Shown here one piece after another: positions 9,357 to 19,865 of a stretch of 64,000 nt of DNA. The DNA is from Diplonema papillatum. Taxonomy: Eukaryota; Euglenozoa; Diplonemea; Diplonemida; Diplonemidae. The stretch spans positions 123,496 through 187,495 of the forward strand of contig JAPJBO010000426.1 in the NCBI GenBank assembly GCA_030068145.1, written 5' to 3'. Positions within the stretch are counted from its first letter, which is position 1; each line of letters opens with the position of its first letter. The notes below the pieces were generated by a model that worked only from the letters and a program-made list of their open reading frames with translations, made no database searches and was not told where the DNA came from. The position numbers and the translations under genes are program-made.

Positions 9357-11025
9357 TGTTTTGTGAACCAGCACACTCTGCCCCAGTGGGCCGCATCAGA
9401 TGCGTCCGGTAGCTTCGACGAGCAGGCTGACGAAGACGGAGGCTCCTCCACGGGTGAGCGGCGCCCGCCGCCGGACCGGTGATGCAGGGACTGTGACCGC
9501 CACGCCCACGACACGGCGGATCAATTGTGGTGGGAGTGCCCTGCGTACGACGAGATTCGCCGCCGCCCCTGCTTTGCTGAGCTCATGCGGGCGGACCGTG
9601 CGCGGTGGCCGTCTTGTACGCGCGTGCACGGGGTAATCGTGGAAGGCGCGCCGGTCGACGCGGCGGCCTTGCACCATTTCATGGCGTCGGTGTACGTGGC
9701 GCGCGAAGAGTCAGAACGTGGCCGTCTGGCAGCGGTACAGCCGATCCACCCCTGGAGGGCGGCAACGTCGCGGCCGGCGGTCCGACACCTGTTTGACTTC
9801 GGGCGCCTACCGGATGAGCCGCCGAAGTGGCCGTATGGGGGACGGACGATGCGGGCGATGAAGGGCTGGCTGTCGGCATTGCAGTGGACGGACACTGGCG
9901 AAGTGTCGAACATCGAGTTGGCCGTCGACTTCGAGGTCTTCACCGGGCACGACATCCTGGGCCCCCCGAACCTCGCCGCCAACCGAAGGGGAAAAACCCT
10001 TTGGACGATGCTAGCGACGCTGTGCCGCCTGTGTCGGGAACTGCAGCTGCCGTCGCCGCTTCCGGCCGAGCGGAAGGACCGGGTGGGCTCGATGAGGACG
10101 CTGGGGGCGCCGATGCTGTGGGGTGGTCTGACACCGCGGCCACATTTCGCTGGGGGGGAGGAGACGTTCGAAGTCTTGGAGATGAACTTCCCGCGTGCGG
10201 CGCTCGGGGACGGGAAGAACTGGGGCGGGGACGTGTTCCCGCTCTATGACGCGACGAGGCGAGCGCAGCGTTCGGCGCGCTGGGCCGAGCCCACACCAAT
10301 GCCGCAACGACCACGCCTCCCGGTGCTCGTCCCGGAGTCGCAGGCAGACCCCCTGCTCCGCTCACAGTCCGTCTGTCACGCGTGCGCGAAGCAGAAGTGC
10401 GCAATGTGCTCGGGCATGCGGAGAAACTACAGCCTTGTAGTGGACCAGTGCTGCCAGGTGCACCACCAACCGGACGACGGCCTGCGCATTCAGTGCTGCC
10501 GGGCGCATCGGCTGACGCGATGCGGGACCTGCCCGAACGCTGACGCGTGCTGCGGACGGGGGCATCACAGGGGTGGTGCTGGCCGCGACAGCAGCAGTGG
10601 CGACGGGGGTGGCGGTGGTCGTGGCGGCCGCTGCCGCGGCCGTGGCCGCGGCCGCGGCGGCCGAGGCGGCGGAGACGACAGTGACGGAGACGGTGGCGGC
10701 GGCCGCGGCACTGGTCGCGGCCGCGCACGCGGCGGCGGTCGCGGCAGCGGACGCGGCGGGGATCGCGGCGGCGGCGGCGGTGGCGGTCGCAGCCTAGGCG
10801 AGAGCGACGGCCTCACAGGCCGGAAGCGGCGCGCGCCGTCCCCACCTGGAACACCTACCAGCCGTGGCCGGAGGAGGCGGACGACGAAGTCGCCCCCGAA
10901 GCGCGCCCCCCCGCCAGCAGGCAGGAAGCGACCCGCGCCATGCACCCCCACGGCCTCTCCCGCAGCCGCGCTGCGCGCACGACGACGACGACGCGCCGAT
11001 CTCGGCGACGACGGCACTGGCCTCG
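9357..11025 (+). pseudogene. LINE ORF2 C-terminal region with Cys-rich and Arg/Gly-rich tail
   Basis: The frame opens after TAG 9354-9356 and is crossed by one TGA at 9480-9482, immediately before CRDCDRHAHDTADQLWWECP. That pattern, with C..C then H and WECP, is the zinc-knuckle-like motif near the C-terminus of many LINE ORF2 proteins. About 270 residues follow, then a second Cys-rich segment (CHACAKQKCAMC, CCRAHRLTRCGTC), a long Gly/Arg run (about 10590-10795) and a basic Pro-rich end that looks like a nuclear localisation signal. The frame is open to 11147, but everything after about 11026 is an unrelated repeat. RT and endonuclease domains are absent, so this is a 5'-truncated copy. A host gene with a similar tail is the alternative. 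Confidence 0.5.
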
Positions 11026-11105
11026 CCAAACGATTCGCGTTATCGCATATTATCGCATTTTCATTCGCATTATCGCATATTATCGCGTATTATCGCATAT
11101 TATCG
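11026..11105. repeat. ATTATCGCAT-type repeat, solo end of element FB3
   Basis: CAAACGATTCGCGTTATCGC is followed by repeated CATATTATCGC. The same sequence forms the ends of the 1.6-kb inverted-repeat element at 55382-57014, so this is probably a solo end. Confidence 0.65.
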
Positions 11106-11345
11106 TCGTCTTGTTGCGTTAGTGGGGAGTCATTTGCAAGCAAATGAGTACCACACTATGCCAGCTTTTCGCTACATGACTCCAGAAGGGTCACTTTTTC
11201 CGTGCTTTCGGCGCGGCGCAACTCTAGTCGGCTGCAACTGTTGTTGGCAGTTGCTCACGATCTCATAATCCGAAAAGGAATCGGAGTCTTCGCTTTCTCG
11301 CTCGCGCCGATAGGCACGCCGCGATGCGGAGGACGCGAGTAGCCG
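11105..11345 (+). repeat. Dispersed repeat R5, copy 1
   Basis: TTGCGTTAGTGGGGAGTCAT through CGATGCGGAGGACGCGAG recurs in reverse orientation at 25815-26010, with substitutions. It contains the palindrome TCATTTGCAAGCAAATGA near one end. Confidence 0.65.
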
Positions 11346-11782
11346 GGAAGAGCCGGCGGGAGGGCGCGATCGTTGTGTCCCGTGGAGGGTCGGAACCAGA
11401 ATCAGTAAAAGGGCCCGAGTCAGGGCCTGCCATCGAAGAGGGCCGGGCGGGGCCGGGTGGGCGCGGTGTGTTCGGGCCGGTGTCGACCCACATCACGGCG
11501 GTGCTGGCCGCACAGCTAAGCGTGACGGGGATCGACAGCGTCTTCTCGGTGACAAACGCCATGGAGAAGATATGCTGCCACCATAGATCGCAGACATTCG
11601 TCAAAGATCAACTTATACGCAGACATTCGTCAACCGACTGTTTCTGCGGATGCATGGTGACGACGCATTTGTCGCTGATGACGACGACAACGATGCCGAC
11701 GTGACGACCTGGAAGCTCCCGACATGTGCATTGTGCAGTATTCTGCCAAAGCATCAAGATGTTCTCACCATGGTCCACGGAG

Positions 11783-11905
11783 GGCGAGTCTGGGGCGAGT
11801 TGGGCGAGTCGGAGGGCGAGTTGGGCGAGTGTGGGGCGAGTCTGGGGCGAGTGGGCGAGTCAAAAGGCGAGCTCGAGGGCCCTAGGGCGAGTCTGGGGCG
11901 AGTCG
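11783..11905. repeat. GGGCGAGT microsatellite-like array
   Basis: Variable 7-10 bp units with core GGGCGAGT repeat about 13 times. The preceding 11346-11782 shows no recognisable gene. Confidence 0.75.
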
Positions 11906-12039
11906 TGATCGCCCGCCACCTATGCCTAGGGGGGGGCAAACTCTGAAAGCTGCGCCACTTAGCCTTTTTCTGGCGTTATAGTGCTTTTTAGGTCAATCTT
12001 TGAAAACCAACCCCTTTTTTTCAGCACATGATGACTTTG

Positions 12040-12440
12040 TGGGGGGTGTTTGGCAGTCTGCAGTGCATAATAGTGCTCTCTTCTTCTTTGCAACTGCACG
12101 GCTACGGCGGCGGCTAACGCCTTGATGGGAAACTTCAGTTTCCATTGAGCGAAGGGTACGTCCTGCAGATACACGGGTTTGGAGCAAACTGCTTCTATGC
12201 CATTTAACATCACTTTCGTCCTCCTTCCAGCTGCAAAACGTGGGCGGTGCGTGATCCCGGCATTGCGGCGTACCCAGGCAGTGTAAGAGCATACACCTTG
12301 TCGCCACTTCCCGGGGAAGGCTGAGGCTCCCGTGTCAGCAACGCCGTTGATGAAGACGATGTTGCAAGTTGCTGACCAATGCTGATGGCCTGCCTCTTTT
12401 TAGTGCCGGTACGTCGACATCTCTTACGGCTTTTATCTGG
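12040..12440 (+). repeat. Dispersed repeat R3, copy 1
   Basis: The block around CTTCAGTTTCCATTGAGCGA and CACTTCCCGGGGAAGGCTGA recurs twice inside FB3 (55805-56040 inverted and about 56300-56660 direct). On its minus strand all copies can read a peptide containing QDVPFAQWKLKF, but copies differ by indels, so coding is doubtful. Confidence 0.6.
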
Positions 12441-12638
12441 GGCTCGCCGAAGTAGTCTTCCCTTGTACACAAGTCATGGTTGGTCTTGGTTCGGCCACTT
12501 TAAGCCATGAATTCAAAACACAAATACCACGATAAGCCCTAGAAATATACCTGCAAGGTGACTGGCCTTTGGAAAAAGGGTGGGGGCGGCAGGCGAAAGT
12601 ATCTTGCAGCGGCCAGTTACCGCCCCAGTGGCGGGGCC

Positions 12639-13196
12639 ATGTCGCGGGCGCCGCGGGGCAATAGGATCCATGAGTCGGCGTGCTTTGGCCTCGTGGAGGC
12701 TGGCAGTGCACACCCGTGGCTGCAGGGCGCTGCTTTCCTCTTCGCGTCCGCCGTCCGCAAAATCGACTCACGCGGGTCGGTTATGCGGCGGCAGCGTGTC
12801 CTCGTCGCGAAGCCGACTATCCTCGTCATGGCCAGCGAGTCCGGCAACGTACTGCATGCCATTCAAATCGAACACATCGAAGCTCTCCGGCTGCAAGCCA
12901 CAGCGGCTGTCCCGGCGCAGCTTCTCATCAAGCTCGATCGGACCCGCACGCAGGACCCCGACATGCACGTCGAAGTCATAGAGTGTTCGACCAACTGCCC
13001 ACCTACACTCACCGCGAAGATTATGTGTGATGTCCTCAGGGTGTGGCTTTTTTTTGCTGTGTACCTACCTGAGATAGGACTATTGCGGTGTTGCGGACAT
13101 CGTCATTATGACTATGCATGTTCTTGCATTTCCCCCATTCCAGTAGGGACTTCGCGGAGAAGGGCGCCTGACCCGCTTGTAACTGTGACGCGCTAG
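12639..13196 (+). CDS. Hypothetical protein exon, PH-like fold suspected
   Basis: The frame from the ATG at 12639 encodes up to 185 residues. The central part, VLVAKPTILVMASESGNVLH, AIQIEHIEALRLQ, AQLLIKLDR, HVEVIECS and TLTAKIMCDVLRVW, has the alternating strand pattern and closing helix of PH-like domains, but I cannot tie it to a named family. The native exon may end near 13040 at CAGGGTGTGG, because the sequence after it (WLFFAVYLPEIG) looks like intron read-through. No neighbour clarifies its role. A PDZ exon and an SH3-like fragment lie on the same strand within 6 kb. This could be real, an exon relic, or chance in GC-rich DNA. Confidence 0.3.
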   Translation: MSRAPRGNRIHESACFGLVEAGSAHPWLQGAAFLFASAVRKIDSRGSVMRRQRVLVAKPTILVMASESGNVLHAIQIEHIEALRLQATAAVPAQLLIKLDRTRTQDPDMHVEVIECSTNCPPTLTAKIMCDVLRVWLFFAVYLPEIGLLRCCGHRHYDYACSCISPIPVGTSRRRAPDPLVTVTR

Positions 13197-13334
13197 AACG
13201 CACCGACTTGGTCCACGGTTGCGATCTGCGACGTAATTTTTGCACAGTGGACACGCTGTCGTATGCAGCACCAACGGTCGAAGACTCAAAGTACCAAAAT
13301 GGGGAAATGTAATACTGCGAGCGGAGGGCAGCAT

Positions 13335-13480
13335 GTCGCACCGAGACGGATTTTCCTGTGCTGTTGTAGCATGGGTGGTCCTGGCTGTGTTGAACTACAA
13401 ACAGCCGCCTGGCGACAAACCATACCAGCACCGCTTTCCTGTCTGAAGGTTGTGGAGAACAAGCAGCGGCATTCAACACT
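13335..13480 (+). repeat. Dispersed repeat R4, diverged copy
   Basis: The text around TGTAGCATGGGTGGTCCTGG, CAGCCGCCTGG and CACCGCTTTCCTGTCTG matches the better copies at 42215, 49495 and 51690. The surrounding 13200-13987 carries no convincing gene. Confidence 0.5.
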
Positions 13481-13987
13481 GAATGTGACGTCGCGCTTGA
13501 CCAGCAAGCGAGATGGACAATATTGAGGCCGAATGTGCTCCGTCGAATGTACTCCTGCATTTGTGCCGTTCTCACGCCCGTCTCGAACACACGGTACAAA
13601 CACGAACTCACTGTGCATTCATGCTGTCGGCACCACCCCGTGCCAACAATGGACTGCCAGTGGTCTAACTGCATGGCATGCAACACGCCAACTGCAGCTG
13701 TGTTGCAGGGCATCACGGATGCCGCGGCCATGACCGTGGCTCATGCGAGGAATGCCGCCGGCTGGTAGAGGCCACCGCATCCTGCCGGAGGGACAGAGGA
13801 GCCGGCCCCGATCCGTCCAATGCGGCAGGCAAAGGATGCTCCCCTGCCGACCGAGGAAAGCAACATACGAATGCACAAGAGCGAATGGTAAAGACAAGCC
13901 TTATTTCATGATGCTGACTGGGTTGGGTGCATTGCGATATTCGAACGTGCCAAAACAAGGCAAGCAGGAAACCAGCTGCCACCTTTT

Positions 13988-14205
13988 TTGTATAAGCACC
14001 CGCTTTGTAGGAAATGCTTGAGGAGACTGCCAGTTGCGATAGATCAAAGGAGGTAAGTGTGCTGTAGCCCACACGAAACACAGGTAAATCTGGGTTTAGT
14101 AGTGGCGGGCGTAGGCGTTCAACAAAAAAAGACCCACTTATGTAGTTGTATTGTTTTCTCCCCCCTCCAGCCTCCTTCGAAATGAGCACAAGGCAGTCCC
14201 TCGAG
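13988..14205 (+). repeat. Repeat R2, copy 1: exon-intron-exon module
   Basis: The module reads TTGTATAAGCACC and CTTTGTAGGAAATGC, then a donor CACAG|GTAAATC (GT at 14084), a polypyrimidine tract and acceptor CTCCAG (AG at 14169-14170), then CCTCCTTCGAAATGAGCACA. A second donor GAG|GTAAGT lies at 14053. The same layout recurs at 17594 and 33618, and diverged at 50053. Splice signals are conserved in the first two copies, so a transcribed gene piece was duplicated. Confidence 0.65.
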
Positions 14206-14349
14206 TATTTCTGTATCAGCGTTCTTCGTCGAGCAAAGACCTACCGACAGTATTTGAAGCTTCTCAGCACCAACGAGGACCTGGAGATCGAAGTAGTGCC
14301 CGCCGATCAGGACATCACCGAGGGAACGATGAAAAGGCGCCCCCCACGG
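14171..14349 (+). CDS. Hypothetical exon following the R2 intron
   Basis: It lies between the acceptor CTCCAG (14169-14170) and a donor ACGG|GTATGT at 14350. The frame with ATG at 14182 encodes STRQSLEYFCISVLRRAKT and then YLKLLSTNEDLEIEVVPADQ, ending DITEGTMKRRPPR. Composition and clean splice borders suggest a true exon, but no family is recognised. Because R2 copy 2 sits just before the USP exon at 17848, this may be a duplicated upstream exon of that gene. Confidence 0.35.
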
Positions 14350-14449
14350 GTATGTGTGTTGCGCCTTTTACTCAAACCAAATGCAGTGCAATGTTGGACT
14401 CGAACGGCAGTACTGCACAGACCCTCGACAGGCGTCTCTGCCAGCCAGC

Positions 14450-14545
14450 CTAACGAAAAAGTGCGAGGAATTCCTCAAAAAAAAAAAGAGGCTCGAAAAA
14501 AGAGGGAGAGGAATTCCTCATGAGGAATTCCTCACCTTTTTCCCA
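14450..14545. repeat. GAGGAATTCCTC palindromes
   Basis: GAGGAATTCCTC, itself a palindrome, occurs twice in a row at 14511-14536 joined by AT to make a perfect 26-bp palindrome. A shorter AGGAATTCCTC lies at about 14468. From 14550 to 15613 there is no recognisable gene; a poly-purine stretch and a weak AGGAATTCCTC-like TTGAATTCCTCACC at about 15053 are present. Confidence 0.6.
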
Positions 14546-15613
14546 TTGGTGGTATCGTGTAGCCAAAGCACTGCATCACGGTCTACTCTCTGCTGGGCAT
14601 GGTGGGCTGGCGGGTAGAAGTTGGGGGCTGGAGCTGAGAAAGAGAGTCGAGGCTCAGAAGCAGCCCCGGATTTCTTGACAGATTCTCTCCGAGTCGACAC
14701 AAGTGCTTTGTTCCACGTGATCTCTGGTCTGCATCTACTCGTGGCAATGATTTACCAGCACACAGTATCGAGTGGTGGTTGAATTTGAAATGGGCGGTTG
14801 CCTTCAGGAATGTGCAGTGTTTATTGTGACAAACAGACTGAGAAGTGCAAACTTTCTCCACCTGTACCGTACCGTTCGTCGGGGGGGCAGGCCCCCCGGA
14901 CCCCCCTTGAAAGATTGTGGTGCTCCCCTGGAGAAAAGCTTCTCGGTCTCAGAAAGTTGGTCGAGAAACCGAGGCAGAAACGAAGCTAATAACCTGCGCA
15001 GCACAGGGGAAAAAAATTTGGGGGGCACAAAAAAAAAAGTCCAAAAGCAGGTTTTTGAATTCCTCACCAAAAGTGAGGTTAGCGGGAGCACTGCTGCCAG
15101 CAGCAAAAAAAACGCAACTCTGTATTATTGCATTAGGCAAAACACTGGACGTGTTTACGTGTTGGCGTTCCGGTTCTAGCCCGTGCTGAGGCGCAGCGGC
15201 CACCTCACGGCCCCAGCATGCAGGTCTTCTTTTGAACTTCACTGACTATGCCCTTTCACGTCTGTATTGATGTGGTCCGCCTGGAGTTTTAATCTGCGCA
15301 GGGAACGTGCCAGTTAGACTTTGGCGGACAAAGTCCGGCATGGGGAGGGGGGGGGTCTCCGGCCTTATTTATTAGGCAGGTTTCTTCTTTAGCCCTAAGG
15401 TATTTTCGACTTTCTCTTATATCCCTGTAAACAAAAGTGAAGCGGCAACTCCCCAGGTGCCCATTGGTTGAGCTCACTACAGGTTGGCTTACAGAGCACG
15501 GCATATGATGCGGAAGTGCCTCACTTTCCTTGTATTTTACCTAAAAATGCGGGAGTGACCCCCATCGCGCTAACGACCGTACAAACACTCCCCCATCCGG
15601 CGGGGAGTCCGCC

Positions 15614-17291
15614 GTGTCTATTTTACGGGTTCATTAATTTCGTCTTCAAACCCGGACACCTACGCTGGGTTGAAAACCCTGGTCTCGCGTGCTTCTTTGC
15701 CATTTCCCCCCCGTCACCCCTAGAAAACCCCTTGGGTCCAATCAAAAAAAGCAAACACAGCACCCGACCATGCAGAGCAAGCTGAGCGCGTGGCGAGAGC
15801 AGCCGGAGCACCCCGCCTCGCCGTTCCGGCAGGAGCTGCTGGACGCGCAGCGGCGCAACTTGTTCCCGCCGTTTCCGCCGGGCCCCGCCACGATCACGGT
15901 CAGCAAGATCCTTTCCCTAGGTGGTCGGCTTCTCGGGGGCGGGCGGGCTCGGGTGTCTATTTTACGGGTTCATTAATTTCGTCTTCAAACCCGGACACCT
16001 ACACTCCCACCGCGCACCCCCGGGCTTGAAAAACCTGGTCTCAGTGGTGCAAGCACGCCCCCGTCACCCCTAGAAAACCCCTTGGGTCCAATCAAAAAAA
16101 GCACACACAGCACCCGACCGTGCAGAGCAAGCTGAGCGCGTGGCGAGAGCAGCCGGAGCACCCCGCCTCGCCGTTCCGGCAGGAGCTGCTGGACGCGCAG
16201 CCGCGCAACTTGTTCCCGCCGTTTCCGCCGGGCCCCGCCACGATCACGGTCAGCAAGACCACGCACTCCTTTCCCTAGGTGGTCGGGCTCGGGTGTCTAT
16301 TTTACGGGTTCATAAATTTCGTCTTCAAACCCGGACACCTACACTCCCACCGCGTCCCCCCCGGGGGTTGAAAACCCTGGTCTCAGTGGTACAAGCACGC
16401 CCCCGTCACCCCTAGAAAACCCCTTGGGTCCAATCAAACACACAGCACCCGACCATGCAGAGCAAGCTGAGCGCGTGGCGAGAGCAGCCGGAGCACCCCG
16501 CCTCGCCGTTCCGGCAGGAGCTGCTGGACGCGCAGCGGCGCAACTTGTTCCCGCCGTTTCCGCCGGGCCCCGCCACGATCACGGTCAGCAAGATCCTTTC
16601 CCTAGGTGGTCGGCTTCTCGGGGGCGGGCGGGCTCGGGTGTCTATTTTACGGGTTCATTAATTTCGTCTTCAAACCCGGACACCTACACTCCCACCGCGC
16701 ACCCCCGGGTTTGAAAAACCTGGTCTCAGTGGTGCAAGCACGCCCCCGTCACCCCTAGAAAACCCCTTGGGTCCAATCAAAAAAAGCACACACAGCACCC
16801 GACCGTGCAGAGCAAGCTGAGCGCGTGGCGAGAGCAGCCGGAGCACCCCGCCTCGCCGTTCCGGCAGGAGCTGCTGGACGCGCAGCGGCGCAACTTGTTC
16901 CCGCCGTTTCCGCCGGGCCCCGCCACGATCACGGTCAGCAAGATCCTTTCCCTAGGTGGTCGGCTTCTCGGGGGCGGGCGGGCTCGGGTGTCTATTTTAC
17001 GGGTTCATTAATTTCGTCTTCAAACCCGGACACCTACACTCCCACCGCGCACCCCCGGGTTTGAAAAACCTGGTCTCAGTGGTGCAAGCACGCCCCCGTC
17101 ACCCCTAGAAAACCCCTTGGGTCCAATCAAAAAAAGCACACACAGCACCCGACCGTGCAGAGCAAGCTGAGCGCGTGGCGAGAGCAGCCGGAGCACCCCG
17201 CCTCGCCGTTCCGGCAGGAGCTGCTGGACGCGCAGCGGCGCAACTTGTTCCCGCCGTTTCCGCCGGGCCCCGCCACGATCACGGTCAGCAA
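15614..17291 (+). repeat. Five tandem ~340-350-bp units containing a gene 5' end
   Basis: Units start at GTGTCTATTTTACGGGTTCA: 15614, 15953, 16293, 16638 and 16988. Each carries a spacer, the block CCCCTTGGGTCCAATCAAA, CAGCACCCGACC, a start-like triplet and the same 45-codon coding stretch. Units 1 and 3 have ATG (15770, 16455); units 2, 4 and 5 have GTG (16120, 16805, 17155). In units 1-4 the coding stretch runs into CTTTCCCTAGGTGGTCGG and soon stops. Only unit 5 continues into the PDZ domain. Confidence 0.85.
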
Positions 17292-17520
17292 GTCAGCCGG
17301 ACAGCCGCTCGGTATCCGTGCCGACAGCATGCGCGTCGTCAAAACCGAGGGCGTGCTCGAAGCCGCCGGCGGCCACCGCGCGGCCGGCCGGTACCTCACC
17401 CACGTCAACGGCACCGAGGTGCGGGACATGGCCGCCGTGACCCGGCTTGCGGGCGGCGCCGCCAGGTGCACGCTCACCTTTTCCGAGGTGTGCATTTTCA
17501 TCCAGGGGATTGAGCGTCTA
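17155..17520 (+). CDS. PDZ-domain protein, 5' exon (start codon GTG, 3' cut by insertion)
   Basis: The N-terminal stretch QSKLSAWREQPEHPASPFRQ leads to a PDZ domain from about residue 40: ATITVSKSAGQPLGI (first strand and carboxylate-binding loop, PLGI for the usual GLGF-like turn), VLEAAGGHRAAGRYLTHVNG and EVRDMAAVTRLAGGAARCTL. PDZ domains bind C-terminal peptides of partner proteins and scaffold complexes. The coding copy linked to the PDZ has GTG where two upstream copies have ATG, so a conventional start is missing unless translation or splicing begins elsewhere. At 17521 an inverted-repeat insertion ends the reading. The domain call is good; the gene limits are not. Confidence 0.6.
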
Positions 17521-17836
17521 GAATCCACATTTGGACTGTCGGCAGGGCTTACGCTCCACGTGTGGAACGTGTGGATTTCCACACGTTATTTTTTTGTATA
17601 AACACCTGCTTTGTAGGAAATGCTTGAGGAGACTGCCAGTTGCGATACCACACGAACCACAGGTAAACCTTGGTTTAGTGGCGGGCGTAAGCGTTCAACA
17701 AAAAAGACCCACTTTGTAATTATATTGTTTTCTTCCCCTCTAGCCTCCTTCGAAATGAGCACAAGACAGTCCCTCGATCCTTGTTTTGGATTTTCTTTCC
17801 CCCACGTGTGGATCCACAGGTACCACATGTGGATTC
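17521..17836 (+). repeat. Repeat R2, copy 2, flanked by short inverted repeats
   Basis: The module from 17594 to 17777 matches 13988-14205, with intron 17663-17743 (donor CACAG|GTAAACC, acceptor CCCTCTAG). It lies between GAATCCACATTTGG (17521) and CCACATGTGGATTC (17823-17836), an inverted pair suggesting insertion as a unit. It lacks the 27 bp holding the alternative GTAAGT donor. Confidence 0.6.
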
Positions 17837-17847
17837 CCCCCCCCCAG

Positions 17848-18420
17848 CGGCACCAGCACTGGAGCCATTCCTCCTTGTTGAGCTGAAGAACAGGGAAAAA
17901 GCCTACACCGAACCACTCGAAGTTCTTGTACAGAAAGTGAAAGAACAAGAAGACAACCCGTATCCCCGACGTCGACTGCGATACATGCCACCGAAGAACG
18001 GAGGGCTCCACAAAAGAGCTCTACGTTTTCCCAAGTGTGATGGATGTGGTTCTTAAGCGAGCCCAACGGTCGAAGAGAACAGGCGAAGAAATAAAGTTAA
18101 AAGTCCGCACGCCCATTCAACCAGCCATCACGATCGGGGAAGACACTTTCAGAGTAACTGGCTTCATCGTCCACACAGGGAAAGTGCATGCTGGACACTA
18201 CTACACCGTGCTGCGAGAAAACGACGACTGGGTGTGTTACGACGACCAGCAAGTGTCCCTTCTCTCATGGGAAGAATGTGCTGTCAAGTTCACAGCAAAC
18301 GGCTACATCGTTTCCTCGTTTCCCTGGAGAGAGCTTAAACACTTTTCAACCCTTGAAAGTAGTGCCCCATGGCGGTTGGTTACGAGCCACCATCCCATCC
18401 AAAACCCCCCTTTTTTCTAA
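17848..18420 (+). pseudogene. Ubiquitin carboxyl-terminal hydrolase (USP/UCH), C-terminal catalytic part
   Basis: After a C-rich acceptor (CCCCCAG, AG at 17846-17847) the frame reads LEPFLLVELKNREKAYTEPL, a USP strand normally preceding the zinc-binding fingers. Then come DVDCDTCHRRTEGSTK (CxxC finger half), LYVFPSVMDVVLKRAQ, FRVTGFIVHTGKVHAGHYYT (the catalytic His box, GHYY) and WVCYDDQQVSLLS (the catalytic Asp side). The finger and His box are one frame away from the first part. Removing one C from the run CCCC at 17964-17967 would align them, so this is a single-base frameshift or a sequencing error. The Cys box (GNTCYMN type) was not found upstream. USPs remove ubiquitin from proteins. 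The stop is at 18418-18420. Confidence 0.7.
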
Positions 18421-18421
18421 A

Positions 18422-19495
18422 AAGGGAAAACGACAAAGTGGATTCTATATACCGGTAACTGGATTACGACAAAGTGGATTATAATCCACTTTGTCGCCAA
18501 TCCACTTTGTCGCCTAATCCACTTTGTCGCCCCGTATGGGGCATTTGTGGGGGGGTCACAAGGGGGTCCTTCGGGTACCTCAGGGGCCTCCCGAGGGACC
18601 ATGGGGGCTACATATGCACGTTTGAACAAGAGATTGTGAGAGAGCCTAACTACTTCAAAGTACCACCAGCTAAATCAAACGAGGAACAAAGATGCGGGAA
18701 ACAGAGCAGTTGGTCGCTCGTATTGGCTTCACTGGCACCGAACTGGAGAGTCTCGCGTTTGCCGCCGGGGAGATTCTGACAGTTGTATCGCGTGAGCCTG
18801 GAGAGTGGGTACTGGCATTCACAGTACACTGATCGGAGTCATTTTCGGGCCGCCCTTTGCTTCCAGCACTTCCATTCCAGCATTCCAATTCCGCTGATCA
18901 GAGGCGATAAAGAGTGGTGCCAAGTTAATGTTCAGACACGGAAGAAACTTGCAAAGTGAACGAGATGGTTACCGTGTTGACGACAACAAGGATTCGGTAC
19001 TCGCACCTGCGAATCGAAGGCACCCTTCTTACGAAGGAAAATGTGGATTCAGAACCTTGCATATATCTCTGTGGTCTTGTCCCCTTTGTCCCCTTGTAGG
19101 CCCCCGGGTACCCGTGACCCGTGCGCGACAGCGTGAATTGTGAAGACGAAAGGCCCATTTTTCACGTTTGAGAGTCTCAAAGAAATGGGGAAATCTTTTG
19201 AAAGGGTCCCTCCAACACAATTTGTGTCTCGCCGCGACGAAGTTGGACGAGAGGCGCAAAAAATTGTGATGCCGTTTTGCGGTTAAAAGACGGACCTAAA
19301 CTCATTTTTGATGGGTTTAATGAACGCCGACAGCTCAAAATAGTCACTTTCCCTGTGGGGAACTTTTTGTGAAAGGGCCCTATACAATTCATGCCAGTTG
19401 CCAGAAGCGACAAAGTGGATTTATCAAAAGCGACAAAGTGGATTATTACTGGATTATAATCCAGTTATATTGAATCCGTTTTGTCGTTGGCCCTT
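18422..19495. mobile_element. Inverted-repeat element FB1 (~1.07 kb)
   Basis: The left end AAGGGAAAACGACAAAGTGG continues with GATTCTATATACCGGTAACT. The right end reads CCAGTTATATTGAATCCG then TTTTGTCGTTGGCCCTT, the inverse with a few changes, giving about 45 bp of terminal inverted repeat. Extra GCGACAAAGTGGATTA motifs lie just inside both ends in both orientations. No transposase is visible. It starts directly after the USP stop codon and carries an SH3-like fragment. Confidence 0.6.
18692..18835 (+). pseudogene. SH3-like domain fragment
   Basis: An ATG at 18692 opens 47 codons ending in TGA. LVARIGFTGTELESLAFAAG followed by EILTVVSREPGEWVLAF fits the first two-thirds of an SH3 domain: the ALYDY-like strand, the ELSF..GD turn as ESLAFAAGE, and the conserved Trp. 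SH3 domains bind Pro-rich peptides. The closing strand and PxNYV motif are missing, so this is an exon or an exon fragment. It lies inside FB1, which suggests capture by the element, although an intronic FB1 in a larger gene is also possible. Confidence 0.4.
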
Positions 19496-19785
19496 AAAAA
19501 AACGAATGAAGGAAGGAAAACACATGAAACCAAGTTGTGCTCGCACCGGAACAGGACTGAAAATCCCCATCCAAAGGACCCACTGAGGAGCTCTGCCTTT
19601 GGATTGGTCTGCGTTCAAGAGCGAAACACGAGACGAAGAACGAGGTGCACACAACACCGCGGTGAAAAAAACACAGGGGGCTAGTCCCTCAAGGTTTCAG
19701 TCCCCACTTTGGGAGCCGTACACTCCCCTCTTTACAACTTTTCTATTTTGCATCCCTTTCCTAGACGACATCTTCCTCGAAGAAG

Positions 19786-19856
19786 ACTTGATGCTAGCAT
19801 CAACCATGCATGAGAGGCAGTGTTCTGCCTAAACATTAAACTAAGATTTTCCCCCC
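19786..19856 (+). repeat. Dispersed repeat R7, copy 1
   Basis: ACTTGATGCTAGCATCAACC through TAAACTAAGATTTTCCCCC, about 70 bp. Other copies are at 21061-21129, 50907-50963 and 52301-52374, all on the plus strand. It contains the palindrome TTGATGCTAGCATCAA and a GAGGCAGTG...CTGCCT hairpin. Confidence 0.7.
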
Positions 19857-19865
19857 CCTCTCTTA

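Noticed and set aside
13036-13731. 231-codon minus-strand ORF
   Set aside because: It overlaps a dispersed repeat whose better copies (42215, 49495) do not keep the frame.
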